A stretch of DNA of 64,000 nt from Bacillota bacterium (lineage in GTDB: Bacteria; Bacillota; Clostridia; Christensenellales; CAG-138). The notes under the pieces were generated by a model, which saw only the letters and a program-made list of their open reading frames with translations, had not been told where the DNA came from and searched no databases. Made by a program: the position numbers and the translations under genes. Position 1 is the first letter of the stretch, and the number at the start of each line of letters is the position of its first letter. The stretch spans positions 1-64,000 of the forward strand of contig JAEWUO010000013.1 of assembly GCA_023459335.1 (NCBI GenBank), in the 5' to 3' direction. Positions 15,809 through 23,826 of the stretch are shown here, one piece after another.

Positions 15809-17089
15809 ATGCTCACGCCGGAAGCGACCGACGCCTACTGCGCCATACTGGAGCGGGAGCTTATTCCCGCGACAGGTTGCACGGAACCCATCGCCATCGC
15901 CTATGCGGCGGCGGTCATACGGGATACGCTCGGCTATCGGCCGGAACGGATGCGCGTTGCCGTCAGCGGCAATATTCTTAAGAACGCGAAAAGCGTCGTC
16001 GTTCCGGGTACGGGCGGCAGGAAGGGGATCGCGGCGGCCGCCGCCGCGGGCGTGGTCGCGGGGGATTCCTCACGTTTGCTTGAGGTGATCGATGCGGTAT
16101 CGCCCGCGCTGCGCGAGGAAATCGGCCGTTATCTCGCGCAAACGCCGATCCCCGTCGAGTGCGTTGAGGACGGCCTGACGCTGGATATCCGCGTCATGGG
16201 TTGGCGCGGGGAAGATACGGCGTTTGTCCGTATCGCGGGAGCGCACACCAACGTCGTTCACACCGAACGAAACGGGGAAGTTCTGCTCGACCGCATGGTC
16301 ATCGACCCATCGCGCGAAAGCAACGCTCCCGGCGTTTTAAACACGGCGGATATCGTCGCCTTTGCGGATTCGGTGGACCTGCGCCGCGTCGAACCATCGC
16401 TTAGGCGGCAGCTCGCATATAATCTCGCAATTTCGGAGTATGGTTTGACGCGAAGCTGCGGCGCGAACGTCGGCCGGGTTTTGCTCAGCGCCGGAGAGAG
16501 CGACCTTGCAACCCGCGCGCGCGCCTGGGCGGCGGCGGGATCGGACGCGCGCATGAGCGGCGAGGAGATGCCCGTCGTCATCGTGTCCGGCTCCGGCAAT
16601 CAGGGAATCACGGCGAGCGTCCCCGTCGCCGTTTGGGCAAGGGAAAAGGGATACGATGAAGAGCGGCTCCTGCGTGCGCTGATCGTATCCGATCTCGTGA
16701 CCATCCATCAAAAGACGGGCATTGGCAGGCTCTCCGCTTTCTGCGGCGCGGTCTGTGCGGGCTGCGGCGCAGGCGCGGGCATCGCCTATCTCGAAGGCGG
16801 CGGTTACGAAGGCGTCGCGCACGCGGTGGTCAATGCGCTCGCGATCATCAGCGGTATGGTCTGCGACGGAGCGAAAGCGAGCTGCGCCGGCAAAATCGCC
16901 GCCGCAGTGGACGCGGGCATCCTGGGTTACCGGATGTATACGCAGAAGCAGGAGTTCGTCAGCGGGGACGGCATCGTGGTCAAAGGCGTGGACAACACGA
17001 TCCGCAACATCGGCCGGCTCGCAAAGGATGGCATGCGCGAAACCGAAACTGAAATCCTCTCGATTATGCTGGAGACGGAGACAAGATAG
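15809..17089 (+). CDS. cyuA: L-cysteine desulfidase (CyuA family)
   Basis: 426-residue cytoplasmic enzyme that breaks L-cysteine to pyruvate, ammonia and sulfide with a [4Fe-4S] cluster. Family marks: N-terminal ATGCTEPIAIAYAAA, SGNILKNAKSVVVPGT, VSGSGNQGITASVPV, and clustered cysteines FCGAVCAGCGAG and GMVCDGAKASCAGK that would hold the cluster; C-terminal NIGRLAKDGMRETE. An upstream ATG (15785) lacks an SD, while AAGGAG at 15793-15798 fits ATG 15809. Not linked here to a cysteine transporter or regulator. Ends in its own terminator. Confidence 0.88.
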   Translation: MLTPEATDAYCAILERELIPATGCTEPIAIAYAAAVIRDTLGYRPERMRVAVSGNILKNAKSVVVPGTGGRKGIAAAAAAGVVAGDSSRLLEVIDAVSPALREEIGRYLAQTPIPVECVEDGLTLDIRVMGWRGEDTAFVRIAGAHTNVVHTERNGEVLLDRMVIDPSRESNAPGVLNTADIVAFADSVDLRRVEPSLRRQLAYNLAISEYGLTRSCGANVGRVLLSAGESDLATRARAWAAAGSDARMSGEEMPVVIVSGSGNQGITASVPVAVWAREKGYDEERLLRALIVSDLVTIHQKTGIGRLSAFCGAVCAGCGAGAGIAYLEGGGYEGVAHAVVNALAIISGMVCDGAKASCAGKIAAAVDAGILGYRMYTQKQEFVSGDGIVVKGVDNTIRNIGRLAKDGMRETETEILSIMLETETR

Positions 17090-17101
17090 TACGTTCCCAT
17101 C

Positions 17102-17130
17102 AAAAAGCGCCTTATCAGGCGCTTTTTTGA
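17102..17130. terminator. Bidirectional terminator between convergent genes
   Basis: AAAAAGCGCC and GGCGCTTTTTT with a TTATCA loop. It serves the cysteine desulfidase gene (plus) and the lipoprotein gene (minus). Confidence 0.9.
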
Positions 17131-17149
17131 TACGGAAGTCGGGGCCTGC

Positions 17150-17815
17150 TTACGGCCAGTATACCTGTTCCACCTTGGATACGGTTCCGTCGCTTTTGAC
17201 GGTGACATAGTAAAAGTAAGACTTTAACAGCAGATCCGGGTCCAGCGCGTATACCGCGCGGAAATCCGTTAAGGTGGCGGACACCGGCGTCGCTCCATCC
17301 ACGGCCGTTCCGTCGGCGTGTACCATAAGTTTCAGCGAAACGTCGCTGAGATCGATTGCGCGCAACTGCGGGTTCGTGTTCTTTTTCACGTATTCGGAGT
17401 CGGCAAAATTCTCCACGAGCTCCTCCGCATCCGCCTGCGTATACCCTTCGTGGCTGACAAGGAATTCGACGGCTTCTTCACCGTGCAGCATGTCGAAATA
17501 ATCGAACTTGGCGATTCCGGTTTCCGGATCAAATGTGATCAGGTCGGCGTAGCTGGAGTACATCCTCGGGCCGGCCGGCATCGGCGTCGGAGACGCGGTC
17601 GGTGTCGCAGCCGCAGTGACGGTCGGTGTCGGCGCTGGCGTGTCCGTCGGCGTGGGCGTCGGCGAAGGAACTGCGGTTGGCGCAGGCGTCACGGCGGCGG
17701 AGACGGCAGGGGAAGCGGTCGCGTCCGGCACTGCCGGGCCGGAACAGGCGAACAGCACCAACGCCGACGCCAGCAGGGCCAGCGCGGGCGGCAACAAAGA
17801 GAAGATACGCTTCAT
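17150..17815 (-). CDS. Lipoprotein with Pro/Thr-rich stalk
   Basis: 221 residues. Signal peptide with lipobox LFACS (Cys about 24). Residues 25-85 are a low-complexity Ala/Pro/Thr/Val linker (TPTPTDTPAPTPTVT type), then a globular part of about 135 residues (FDYFDMLHGEEAVEFLVSHEGYTQADAEELV). The folded part is not recognised. Probably a cell-surface protein held off the membrane by the stalk. Its start lies about 80 nt from the end of the next minus-strand gene. Confidence 0.7.
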   Translation of the reverse strand: MKRIFSLLPPALALLASALVLFACSGPAVPDATASPAVSAAVTPAPTAVPSPTPTPTDTPAPTPTVTAAATPTASPTPMPAGPRMYSSYADLITFDPETGIAKFDYFDMLHGEEAVEFLVSHEGYTQADAEELVENFADSEYVKKNTNPQLRAIDLSDVSLKLMVHADGTAVDGATPVSATLTDFRAVYALDPDLLLKSYFYYVTVKSDGTVSKVEQVYWP

Positions 17816-17898
17816 ATTACGACAGCCTGCCTTTCTGATTTATTAAGGAAAATTGATTAAGAAAAATACAGAGGAGGAGCCGCGCTCCTCCTTGAAGT

Positions 17899-19020
17899 TT
17901 ATTTCACCGTGATCAGTTCGTACCGCCGCGTCCCGACACCGATTGCTTCGGCGTGGTCGAGTGTCATCGTCCAGTCCGTACCCGGCGCGGAGCCCTGAAA
18001 ATGATCGCGGTAATGACCGCCTTTCGCGAGGTTGTCTGCAAGCTGGCTGCCGGGTATGACGATCTGCCGGTTGCAGGCGTCCGCGCAGGCCTGATCGAGC
18101 GCGACGGGGTCGAACGAGGCAAACATGCCGACGTCCGGAATGATCGGCATGTCGTTTTCAAAGTGGCAATCGCAGTTCGGGGACACCTGCATGACGAGGT
18201 TGATGTGGAAGTTCGGGCGGTTCTGCAACACGGCGAGCGAATATTCGGCGATTTTTTCACAGAGCACTTCGTAGCTGTTCTCCGCTATATTTTGAATGGC
18301 GTCGAAGTTGCAGGCGCCGATGCAGCGGCCGCAGCCGACGCAAAGGGTTTGATCGATATGCGCGATATTTTTCTCGCCATAACGAATCGCGCCCTGCGCG
18401 CACTGCTTACCGCACTGGCGGCAGGCGCGGCAGAGAGACGCGGTTACGGTCGGCTTGCCGTCGCAATGCTGCTCCATTTTTCCCGCGCGGGAGCCGCAGC
18501 CCATGCCGATGTTCTTCATCGCGCCGCCGAAACCAGTGCATTCGTGGCCTTTGAAGTGGTTGAGCGAAATGAAGATATCCGCGTCCATGATCGCCTGGCC
18601 GATTTTTGCTTCTTTGACATGCTTTGTGCCGCTCAGCGGGACGAGCGTTTCGTCGAGACCTTTCAGCCCGTCCGCGATGATGTTCTGGCAGCCGACGGAG
18701 GCGGTGGAAAATCCGTTTTCGGCGGCGGCGTCGAGGTGCTCGAGCGCGTTTTTCCGCCGGCCGGGGTAGAGCGTGTTGCAGTCGGTGAGAAACGGCTTGC
18801 CGCCTTTTGCGCGGATCACATCCACGACCACGCGCGCGAAATTCGGCCGGATAAACGACAGATTTCCCGGCTCGCCAAAATGTACTTTAATCGCGACAAA
18901 GCGGTCCGCAAAGTCGATGGTTTCAATTCCCGCGCGCTTGATGAGCCGCTGCAGTTTCACTGTCAGCGGGTGATCCGGATCGGTGCGCATATCGGTAAAA
19001 AATACCCTGGATGGCTGCAT
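17899..19020 (-). CDS. DUF362 domain protein with 2x[4Fe-4S] ferredoxin module
   Basis: 373-residue protein. N-terminal DUF362 region (VAIKVHFGEPGNLSFIRP, LTDCNTLYPGRRKNALEHL, LNHFKGHECTGFGGAMKNIGMGCGSRAGK), then two ferredoxin motifs in the middle, CRACRQCGKQCAQGAI and CVGCGRCIGACNFDAI, then the C-terminal DUF362 part. Likely an anaerobic redox protein; reaction unknown. A longer frame runs upstream, but AAGGAG with ATG 19020 is the clear start. Divergent from the DMT transporter with back-to-back promoters. Confidence 0.85.
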   Translation of the reverse strand: MQPSRVFFTDMRTDPDHPLTVKLQRLIKRAGIETIDFADRFVAIKVHFGEPGNLSFIRPNFARVVVDVIRAKGGKPFLTDCNTLYPGRRKNALEHLDAAAENGFSTASVGCQNIIADGLKGLDETLVPLSGTKHVKEAKIGQAIMDADIFISLNHFKGHECTGFGGAMKNIGMGCGSRAGKMEQHCDGKPTVTASLCRACRQCGKQCAQGAIRYGEKNIAHIDQTLCVGCGRCIGACNFDAIQNIAENSYEVLCEKIAEYSLAVLQNRPNFHINLVMQVSPNCDCHFENDMPIIPDVGMFASFDPVALDQACADACNRQIVIPGSQLADNLAKGGHYRDHFQGSAPGTDWTMTLDHAEAIGVGTRRYELITVK

Positions 19021-19059
19021 GAAAACTCCTTGATCAAAGAATCGATTGTAATTACCAAA

Positions 19060-19088
19060 ATGATAGCACATAGACCTATATGATACAA
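19060..19088 (-). promoter_or_regulatory. Promoter of the DUF362 gene
   Basis: Minus strand: TTGTAT (19088-19083), 17-bp spacer, TATCAT (19065-19060), about 40 bases before ATG 19020. Confidence 0.65.
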
Positions 19089-19102
19089 CAGGCTTAAAAA
19101 GC

Positions 19103-19131
19103 TTGCGTTTTTTGATGAAAACAAGTATCAT
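19103..19131 (+). promoter_or_regulatory. Promoter of the DMT transporter gene (repeated element, copy 1)
   Basis: TTGCGT (19103-19108), 17-bp spacer, TATCAT (19126-19131). The surrounding 30 or so bases are nearly identical to those at 20168-20200. Its -35 is 14 bp from the divergent DUF362 -35. Confidence 0.65.
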
Positions 19132-19167
19132 TCTTCGTTAAGTGGTTTTCAAAGAGACGGAAACGGA

Positions 19168-20127
19168 ATGGTTATGGTAAAAGATACATCACATGGGAAA
19201 CATCAAGGCCGCGGGGCAGGCGTGGCGCTGCTGCTCAGCGCGTCTCTCATTTGGGGGATTGCGTTTGTCGCGCAGAGCGCGGGCATGGAGTTCGTCGGCC
19301 CGTACACATTCACCGCGACGCGCAGCGCGCTTGCCGCGCTCAGCCTCGGCATCCTGATCCTGATTTTCGACCGCGCCGGCGTAAGCCCGAAAAATACCGA
19401 CAAAAAAACGCTCTGGAGCGCGGGCATCATCCTCGGCGTCGTACTGACGATTGCCAGCAACCTTCAGCAGATCGGGCTTGTGACCACATCCGCGGGCAAG
19501 GCGGGGTTCATCACTTCGCTTTATATCGTATTGGTGCCGGTCGCCGGTCTGCTGATCCGCAAAAGACCGCATAAAATGCTCTGGCTCAGCGTTTTTATCG
19601 CGCTGGTCGGGTTGTATTTCCTTTCGATCAAGGAAGATTTTTCCGTCAATGCCGGAGATCTGCTTGTGCTTGCGAGCGCCGCGGTGTTCACGGTTCAGAT
19701 CCTGCTGGTCGATCACTTTGCGCCAAAGGTGGACATCATCCGTTTAAACTGCATTCAGTTTTCCGTGATGGCGCTGCTTTCGAGCGTGCCGATGTTTCTC
19801 TTTGAGCGGCCGGCAATCGCGGCGGTTTCCGACGCATGGCTGACCATCGTATACGCGGGCATCTTCTCCGGCTGCGGCGCATATACGCTGCAGATGCTGG
19901 GCCAGCGCAGAGTGGAGCCGACAACGGCCTCGCTGCTGCTCAGCCCTGAAAACGTGTTTTCCGCGCTGGCCGGGTGGGCGATCCTCGGGCAGAAGCTTTC
20001 CGGTCGGGAACTGCTCGGCTGTGCGCTGGTGTTTGCAGCCGTGATCGGATCGCAGTTGCCTTGGGGCAGGATTTTCGGCGGAAAGCGGCGCGCGCAAGAG
20101 ACGATAACCATAGAAATGAAGCAGTGA
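19168..20127 (+). CDS. DMT/EamA family transporter
   Basis: 319-residue membrane protein with ten hydrophobic segments in two EamA repeats (about 12-150 and 160-300). Motifs LLLSASLIWGIAFVAQSAGMEFVGPYTFTATRSALA (in pieces) and LLLSPENVFSALAGWAILGQKLSGRELLGCALVFAAV (in pieces) are typical of drug/metabolite exporters. Substrate unknown. It starts at ATG 19168 (a second ATG lies at 19174). Ends in a hairpin with T-run at 20152-20177. Confidence 0.88.
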   Translation: MVMVKDTSHGKHQGRGAGVALLLSASLIWGIAFVAQSAGMEFVGPYTFTATRSALAALSLGILILIFDRAGVSPKNTDKKTLWSAGIILGVVLTIASNLQQIGLVTTSAGKAGFITSLYIVLVPVAGLLIRKRPHKMLWLSVFIALVGLYFLSIKEDFSVNAGDLLVLASAAVFTVQILLVDHFAPKVDIIRLNCIQFSVMALLSSVPMFLFERPAIAAVSDAWLTIVYAGIFSGCGAYTLQMLGQRRVEPTTASLLLSPENVFSALAGWAILGQKLSGRELLGCALVFAAVIGSQLPWGRIFGGKRRAQETITIEMKQ

Positions 20128-20151
20128 TTTCATATCAATTTGAGAGATGCA

Positions 20152-20177
20152 AAGCAGGGCGCGACGCCTTGCTTTTT
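20152..20177 (+). terminator. Terminator after the DMT gene
   Basis: AAGCAGG and CCTTGCTT (one G-T pair) around a GCGCGACG loop, then a T6 run. The downstream arm and T-run overlap the -35 of the next promoter. Confidence 0.65.
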
Positions 20178-20196
20178 TGCTGAAAACACGTATCAT
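20169..20196 (+). promoter_or_regulatory. Promoter of the unknown 297-residue gene (repeated element, copy 2)
   Basis: TTGCTT (20169-20174), 16-bp spacer, TATCAT (20191-20196). The ATG (20205) begins 8 bases after the -10, so the mRNA may be leaderless. Near-copy of the segment at 19102-19131. Confidence 0.6.
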
Positions 20197-20204
20197 AATA
20201 CTAT

Positions 20205-21098
20205 ATGGAACAGCAGTCAATCGTGAAAAATGCGGCGGACGAACCGCTTATCTTATTATCGCTTGGGCGGCATACGCGCCTTGGCGACGCGCTGGAATAC
20301 GCGCTGGAGGGTGTTCCGTTTACGGCGCTTGAACCGGACGATATACCGCGCGAAGGCTTAAAAAACAAGCGGCTGCTCTTAGCGGCGAGCGCGGATCGGG
20401 ACGGAGAAAACGCGCAGATGCGCCTGTTGGCAGCGCGGCTGCGCAGCGGAGCGATTGACCTCGGCGGCTGCGTTTGCGCGGCGATTGCGGACGGGGAGCA
20501 GGGCGGAGCGATCCACCTCGACGCGCTGCGGCTGCTGCTTTCCGCGAATGAGGCGGGGGCTCAGATCCTACCACGGCCGATGCTGGAAGCGGGGCGCGAT
20601 TTGCGAACGCTGACAGTCGGCGGAAAGGGAACGCCGTTTCAGCAGTACTGCGCGCTCGCGCGGGCGCTGGTATCGAGACTGAACGAATCGAAAACCGAAG
20701 CACCGGAGCGCAGGCGCATCCGGCTTGACGTCGCGCTTGACAGCGGCGCTGCCAGCGACTGGCTCGGCGCGCTGAAGCGTACGTTTTTCGCTTCCGGTAT
20801 CGAACTGACCTCAGACGCGGACGCGGAGGAGACGCTTCTGCTTTGCGAAAACACCGCCGGCCTGCCGGACGAACGGACGCGCGCGCTGCTGGACGGCGGC
20901 GGGCGAATCCGCTTTTTGATCGCCTCGCCGGCGAACGGAAGCGACCTCTTTACGACGGCGCTTTTCGAGCGGGCCTGCGTGCGCGGTAACTACGCCCTGC
21001 CGCCTAAGGCGGTCGTCGTCTTCGATGGCATGAGCGCGGTGGAGGCGCTGGCGAGCAAGCGGGAGATGGAAAAACTGTCGCGCGTTTGCATACAATGA
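20205..21098 (+). CDS. Unrecognised 297-residue protein
   Basis: Soluble protein with no signal peptide or membrane segment. I do not recognise a family. The first half (LILLSLGRHTRLGDALEYALEGVPF, then RPMLEAGRDLRTL) has alternating strand/helix character and could be a Rossmann- or flavodoxin-like fold; the second half (IRLDVALDSGAASDWLGALKRTFF, then VVVFDGMSAVEALAS) is alpha/beta too. Rich in Ala, Leu and Arg, with GC-rich codon use like the neighbours. There is no SD, and the promoter -10 lies 8 bases before ATG, suggesting leaderless translation. Convergent with the prenyltransferase-fold gene. Confidence 0.65.
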   Translation: MEQQSIVKNAADEPLILLSLGRHTRLGDALEYALEGVPFTALEPDDIPREGLKNKRLLLAASADRDGENAQMRLLAARLRSGAIDLGGCVCAAIADGEQGGAIHLDALRLLLSANEAGAQILPRPMLEAGRDLRTLTVGGKGTPFQQYCALARALVSRLNESKTEAPERRRIRLDVALDSGAASDWLGALKRTFFASGIELTSDADAEETLLLCENTAGLPDERTRALLDGGGRIRFLIASPANGSDLFTTALFERACVRGNYALPPKAVVVFDGMSAVEALASKREMEKLSRVCIQ

Positions 21099-21124
21099 AA
21101 AACGCACCGTCCTGCGAGTTCAGA

Positions 21125-21955
21125 TCAATGCTGTTGCTTCAGATGATCTGACAGTTCTCGATACCGCTCGGTCGCCAGCTCGCTGGGTTCGCCTTTTTTA
21201 CAGAAGGACAGGCCGGACAGCTTTTTGTGCGTGTGTTCGACGACGATCTGACCCTCTTTCTGCTTGCTTTTAAGGACGGAGAACGCGTCCAGAAAACGCG
21301 GATCGCGCTGCGCCGACTCATAAAACGACAGCACATAAACATAATAGAAGAGATTATAGGTCAGAAACGGAAAAGCAATCCGGTGGAACTGCGTGCCGAT
21401 GCCGTAGTGGCAGGGGCCGAGCGGCGCGCGCGTTTCCCAGTGCCCCAGCAGAAATTTTACCGCGAGATCCAGCCGCGCGTCCGTATTTAGATACGGCGTG
21501 AAACGAAACGCGTCCAGCGCGGTAAGCGCCGGACCGGGGTTGGAGGCGTCCGTTTCCGGTCCGCGTCCGAAAAAGAACTTATTGCAGCGCCAGCCGCCGT
21601 CTTCGTATCGGGTTTCCAGCAGATGCTCGAACGTTTTTCTCAGCCGTGCATCCGAAGCATATCCGAGATAGCAGAGCGTTTTCGCCGCGTGGATCGTATG
21701 GCATGGGAGAATTGTGCTCTTCGGCACGGGCTGAAACCTGCCGTCCTCGCGCTGCGCACCGAAGATAAGCGAGGCAGCGCCGTCCAGAACGGGATCGTCC
21801 GGCGAAAGCCCCAGTTCTGCGAGAAGGTACGCCGCCTCCAGCGTGGAAAACGGCCCGCCTTTGATCAGGTTCCCTTCCGGGGTCGCCCAGAGGTAAGCAC
21901 CGTTGTCCTGGCGGTGCGAAAGGATTTCCTCGATATCGGCTCGAAAACGTTCCAT
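21125..21955 (-). CDS. Prenyltransferase/squalene-cyclase-fold (alpha/alpha barrel) protein
   Basis: 276 residues of repeated helices with terpene-cyclase-like QW-type turns: FGAQREDGRFQPVPKS and LETRYEDGGWRCNKFF, and GGPFSTLEAAYLLAELGL early on. No DxDD protonation motif of full cyclases is visible, and the length is less than half of a squalene-hopene cyclase. It is probably a single alpha/alpha-toroid protein of unknown use (family often named prenyltransferase). AGGAGG SD before ATG 21955. Just downstream of the GNAT gene (26 nt), so likely one operon. Confidence 0.7.
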   Translation of the reverse strand: MERFRADIEEILSHRQDNGAYLWATPEGNLIKGGPFSTLEAAYLLAELGLSPDDPVLDGAASLIFGAQREDGRFQPVPKSTILPCHTIHAAKTLCYLGYASDARLRKTFEHLLETRYEDGGWRCNKFFFGRGPETDASNPGPALTALDAFRFTPYLNTDARLDLAVKFLLGHWETRAPLGPCHYGIGTQFHRIAFPFLTYNLFYYVYVLSFYESAQRDPRFLDAFSVLKSKQKEGQIVVEHTHKKLSGLSFCKKGEPSELATERYRELSDHLKQQH

Positions 21956-21981
21956 AAACAGCCTCCTGCTGTCAAGCGGCG

Positions 21982-22476
21982 CTACAGCTTTTTTTCGTAT
22001 AAGTAAAACAGCCCTTTTCGATAAGTGATTTCGCCGGCTTTGAGATACCCGCGGCTCTCGTACAGATGAAGCGCGACTGGGTTTTGCGAAAACGCGTCCA
22101 GCCGCACGGCGAAAATTCCGCGCGAGCGAATGGCTTCTTCCAAATGAACCATCGTTTCGCCCGCGACGCCTCTGCCCTGAAAATCCGGGTGCACGCAGAG
22201 ACGGTGCAGCACGGCAAAGTAAGGGACGGCGTACCGCCAGGCGGCGGGTTCATAACCACCCTCGCGGCAGAACTCGAGCGAATACGCTACGGCGATTTTT
22301 CCGTCGAGGCGTCCCGCGTCCATCATCCCGCGCGAGATGTCCTCTCTAATGACGCGGCAATCGGGATAAATTTCATCCCATTGTTCAATTTTTTGATCGA
22401 TCATCCTCTGCGTGGCGGCGCGGTAAAGCGTCGTCAGTTCAGGGAAATCCGCGCGTTCCGCACGTGAAAACAGCAT
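21982..22476 (-). CDS. GNAT family N-acetyltransferase
   Basis: 164-residue cytoplasmic enzyme. The acetyl-CoA loop is visible as VHPDFQGRGVAGETMVHLEEAI, preceded by the strand AVLHRLCV and followed by AVRLDAFSQNPVALHLYESRGYLKAGE, the usual end of the GNAT fold. The acceptor is unknown. SD GGGAGG before ATG 22476. First gene of a two-gene unit with the prenyltransferase-fold gene. Confidence 0.85.
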   Translation of the reverse strand: MLFSRAERADFPELTTLYRAATQRMIDQKIEQWDEIYPDCRVIREDISRGMMDAGRLDGKIAVAYSLEFCREGGYEPAAWRYAVPYFAVLHRLCVHPDFQGRGVAGETMVHLEEAIRSRGIFAVRLDAFSQNPVALHLYESRGYLKAGEITYRKGLFYLYEKKL

Positions 22477-22705
22477 GATGCCTCCCTATTCCTACGATAC
22501 ATCATTATACCGTAAAACATGCGTAATGTCTGCAACTTCATACTAAATATGCTGAATAAACATCGGTAAAAACGCATGACTATACAAGTTTTTCCGGGCT
22601 GCCGGAATGCCCGCGCGAAGAGATTCAGCCTGCGGGGTGACATCTCGAAATCCGCGTAAAATCAAGAAATTTTCATCGGAAGATTATTTAAACGCGATTT
22701 TTTTA

Positions 22706-22734
22706 TTGACTTTATGCGTGCATATATGTTTATA
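22706..22734 (+). promoter_or_regulatory. Likely promoter of the opp operon
   Basis: TTGACT (22706-22711), 17-bp spacer, TTTATA (22729-22734) inside a very AT-rich alternating stretch (CATATATGTTTATATATATTATAAC). Several overlapping -10 choices exist. The rest of 22477-22705 shows no gene. Confidence 0.55.
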
Positions 22735-22780
22735 TATATTATAACAACCTATGCTTAGAATAAAGCTAAAATATACGAAG

Positions 22781-22812
22781 TCATCGGGCGTATGGAAGTA
22801 CGCCCGAAATGA
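22781..22812 (+). promoter_or_regulatory. Stable hairpin in the opp leader
   Basis: TCATCGGGCGTA (22781-22792) pairs with TACGCCCGAAATGA (22799-22812), with an 8-bp GC-rich core (CGGGCGTA/TACGCCCG), a TGGAAG loop and a bulged outer part. No T-run follows, so it is not a simple terminator; it could stabilise or regulate the opp mRNA. Confidence 0.5.
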
Positions 22813-22867
22813 TTGTTGATAAGATCTGTTTCGCGCCGTCGCCGATATTGGAAGTTACTGGAGGTAC

Positions 22868-22894
22868 ATGGATGAACAGGGAACACGGTGGTAA
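22868..22894 (+). CDS. Possible 8-codon leader peptide before oppB
   Basis: ATG 22868 follows CTGGAGGTAC, a better SD than that of oppB. It encodes MDEQGTRW and stops at TAA 22892-22894, 6 bases before the oppB ATG and in the same frame. It may couple translation to oppB, or may be chance. Confidence 0.3.
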   Translation: MDEQGTRW

Positions 22895-22900
22895 CGCAAG

Positions 22901-23815
22901 ATGCTGAAATACTTGGTGAAGCGTATCATTTCTGCTTTCTTTGCCGTTTTAATCCTGATTACTGCGACATTTTTCTTAATGCACATGGTGCCAGGAAACC
23001 CGTTCCTTTCGGAGCGGATGACGCCTGCGGTCAAAGCGAATCTCGAAAAAAAATACGGACTCGATAAACCGCTTACTACGCAGTACGCGATTTATTTAAA
23101 ACAGCTGGTGCAGGGGGACATGGGTACGTCTCTTCAGAAAAAAGGACGGACCGTGACCGGCATCATCGAAGAGAAGTTTCCGTATTCGGCAAAACTGGGC
23201 ATCTTCGCAATCGCGCTGGCAGTGGTCGTCGGCATACCGTTTGGAGCGCTCGCTGCAATTAAACATGAAAAACTGATCGACCGGCTGGTGATGCTGTTCA
23301 CCACCATTTTTATCTCCGTGCCTGGATTTGTATTTGGTACGCTCCTGTTGGTGATATTCTGCGCGATCCTGAAGATCGCGCCGGCGACATGGAGCGACTC
23401 GGTCGGCAACTACGTGCTGCCTGTGATTGCGCTTTCGTTCTATCCGATTTGCTATATCACAAAGCTGACCCGTTCGGCGATGCTGGAGACGCTGGGACAG
23501 GATTACATCAAAACGGCGCACGCAAAGGGCCTTTCCTCGTTTGTCGTCAATTTTAAACATGCGCTGAAAAACTCCGTTATCCCCGTGATCTCTTACGTTG
23601 GCCCGCTCACCGCGTTCCTGATTACGGGAACGTTCGCGGTGGAAAAGCTGTTCAGCGTACCCGGGCTGGGACGGTTCTTTGTGGACAGCGTATCCAACCG
23701 TGATTACCCGGTGATCATGGGAACGACGATCTTTCTAGGCTGCATCATGGTACTGATGAATCTGGTGGTGGATTTTGTCTACGGCATGGTCGACCCCAGA
23801 ATTAAGCTGCGATAA
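22901..23815 (+). CDS. oppB: Oligopeptide ABC transporter permease OppB
   Basis: 304-residue inner-membrane subunit with six membrane segments. N-terminal MLKYLVKRIISAFFAVLILI and MVPGNPF, and the EAA loop LGQDYIKTAHAKGLSSFVVNFKHALKNS (in pieces) that contacts the ATPases, define the DppB/OppB family. Weak SD (GGTGG, 9 bases before ATG). First gene of oppBCDFA; 11 nt from oppC. Imports peptides or related substrates together with the other four products. Confidence 0.93.
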   Translation: MLKYLVKRIISAFFAVLILITATFFLMHMVPGNPFLSERMTPAVKANLEKKYGLDKPLTTQYAIYLKQLVQGDMGTSLQKKGRTVTGIIEEKFPYSAKLGIFAIALAVVVGIPFGALAAIKHEKLIDRLVMLFTTIFISVPGFVFGTLLLVIFCAILKIAPATWSDSVGNYVLPVIALSFYPICYITKLTRSAMLETLGQDYIKTAHAKGLSSFVVNFKHALKNSVIPVISYVGPLTAFLITGTFAVEKLFSVPGLGRFFVDSVSNRDYPVIMGTTIFLGCIMVLMNLVVDFVYGMVDPRIKLR

Positions 23816-23826
23816 GCGAGGCGACC

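Noticed and set aside
17576..17760. Repeat array from GGCGTCGG-type units
   Set aside because: It is the coding sequence of the Pro/Thr-rich stalk of the lipoprotein, not a CRISPR or independent repeat.
17953..19083. 376-codon plus-strand frame over the DUF362 gene
   Set aside because: Antisense shadow; the DUF362 gene has an SD, promoter and ferredoxin motifs.
22880..22900. T-box-like string (ACGGTGGTAACGC) before oppB
   Set aside because: It only loosely resembles the T-box sequence, and no specifier stem or following terminator is present.
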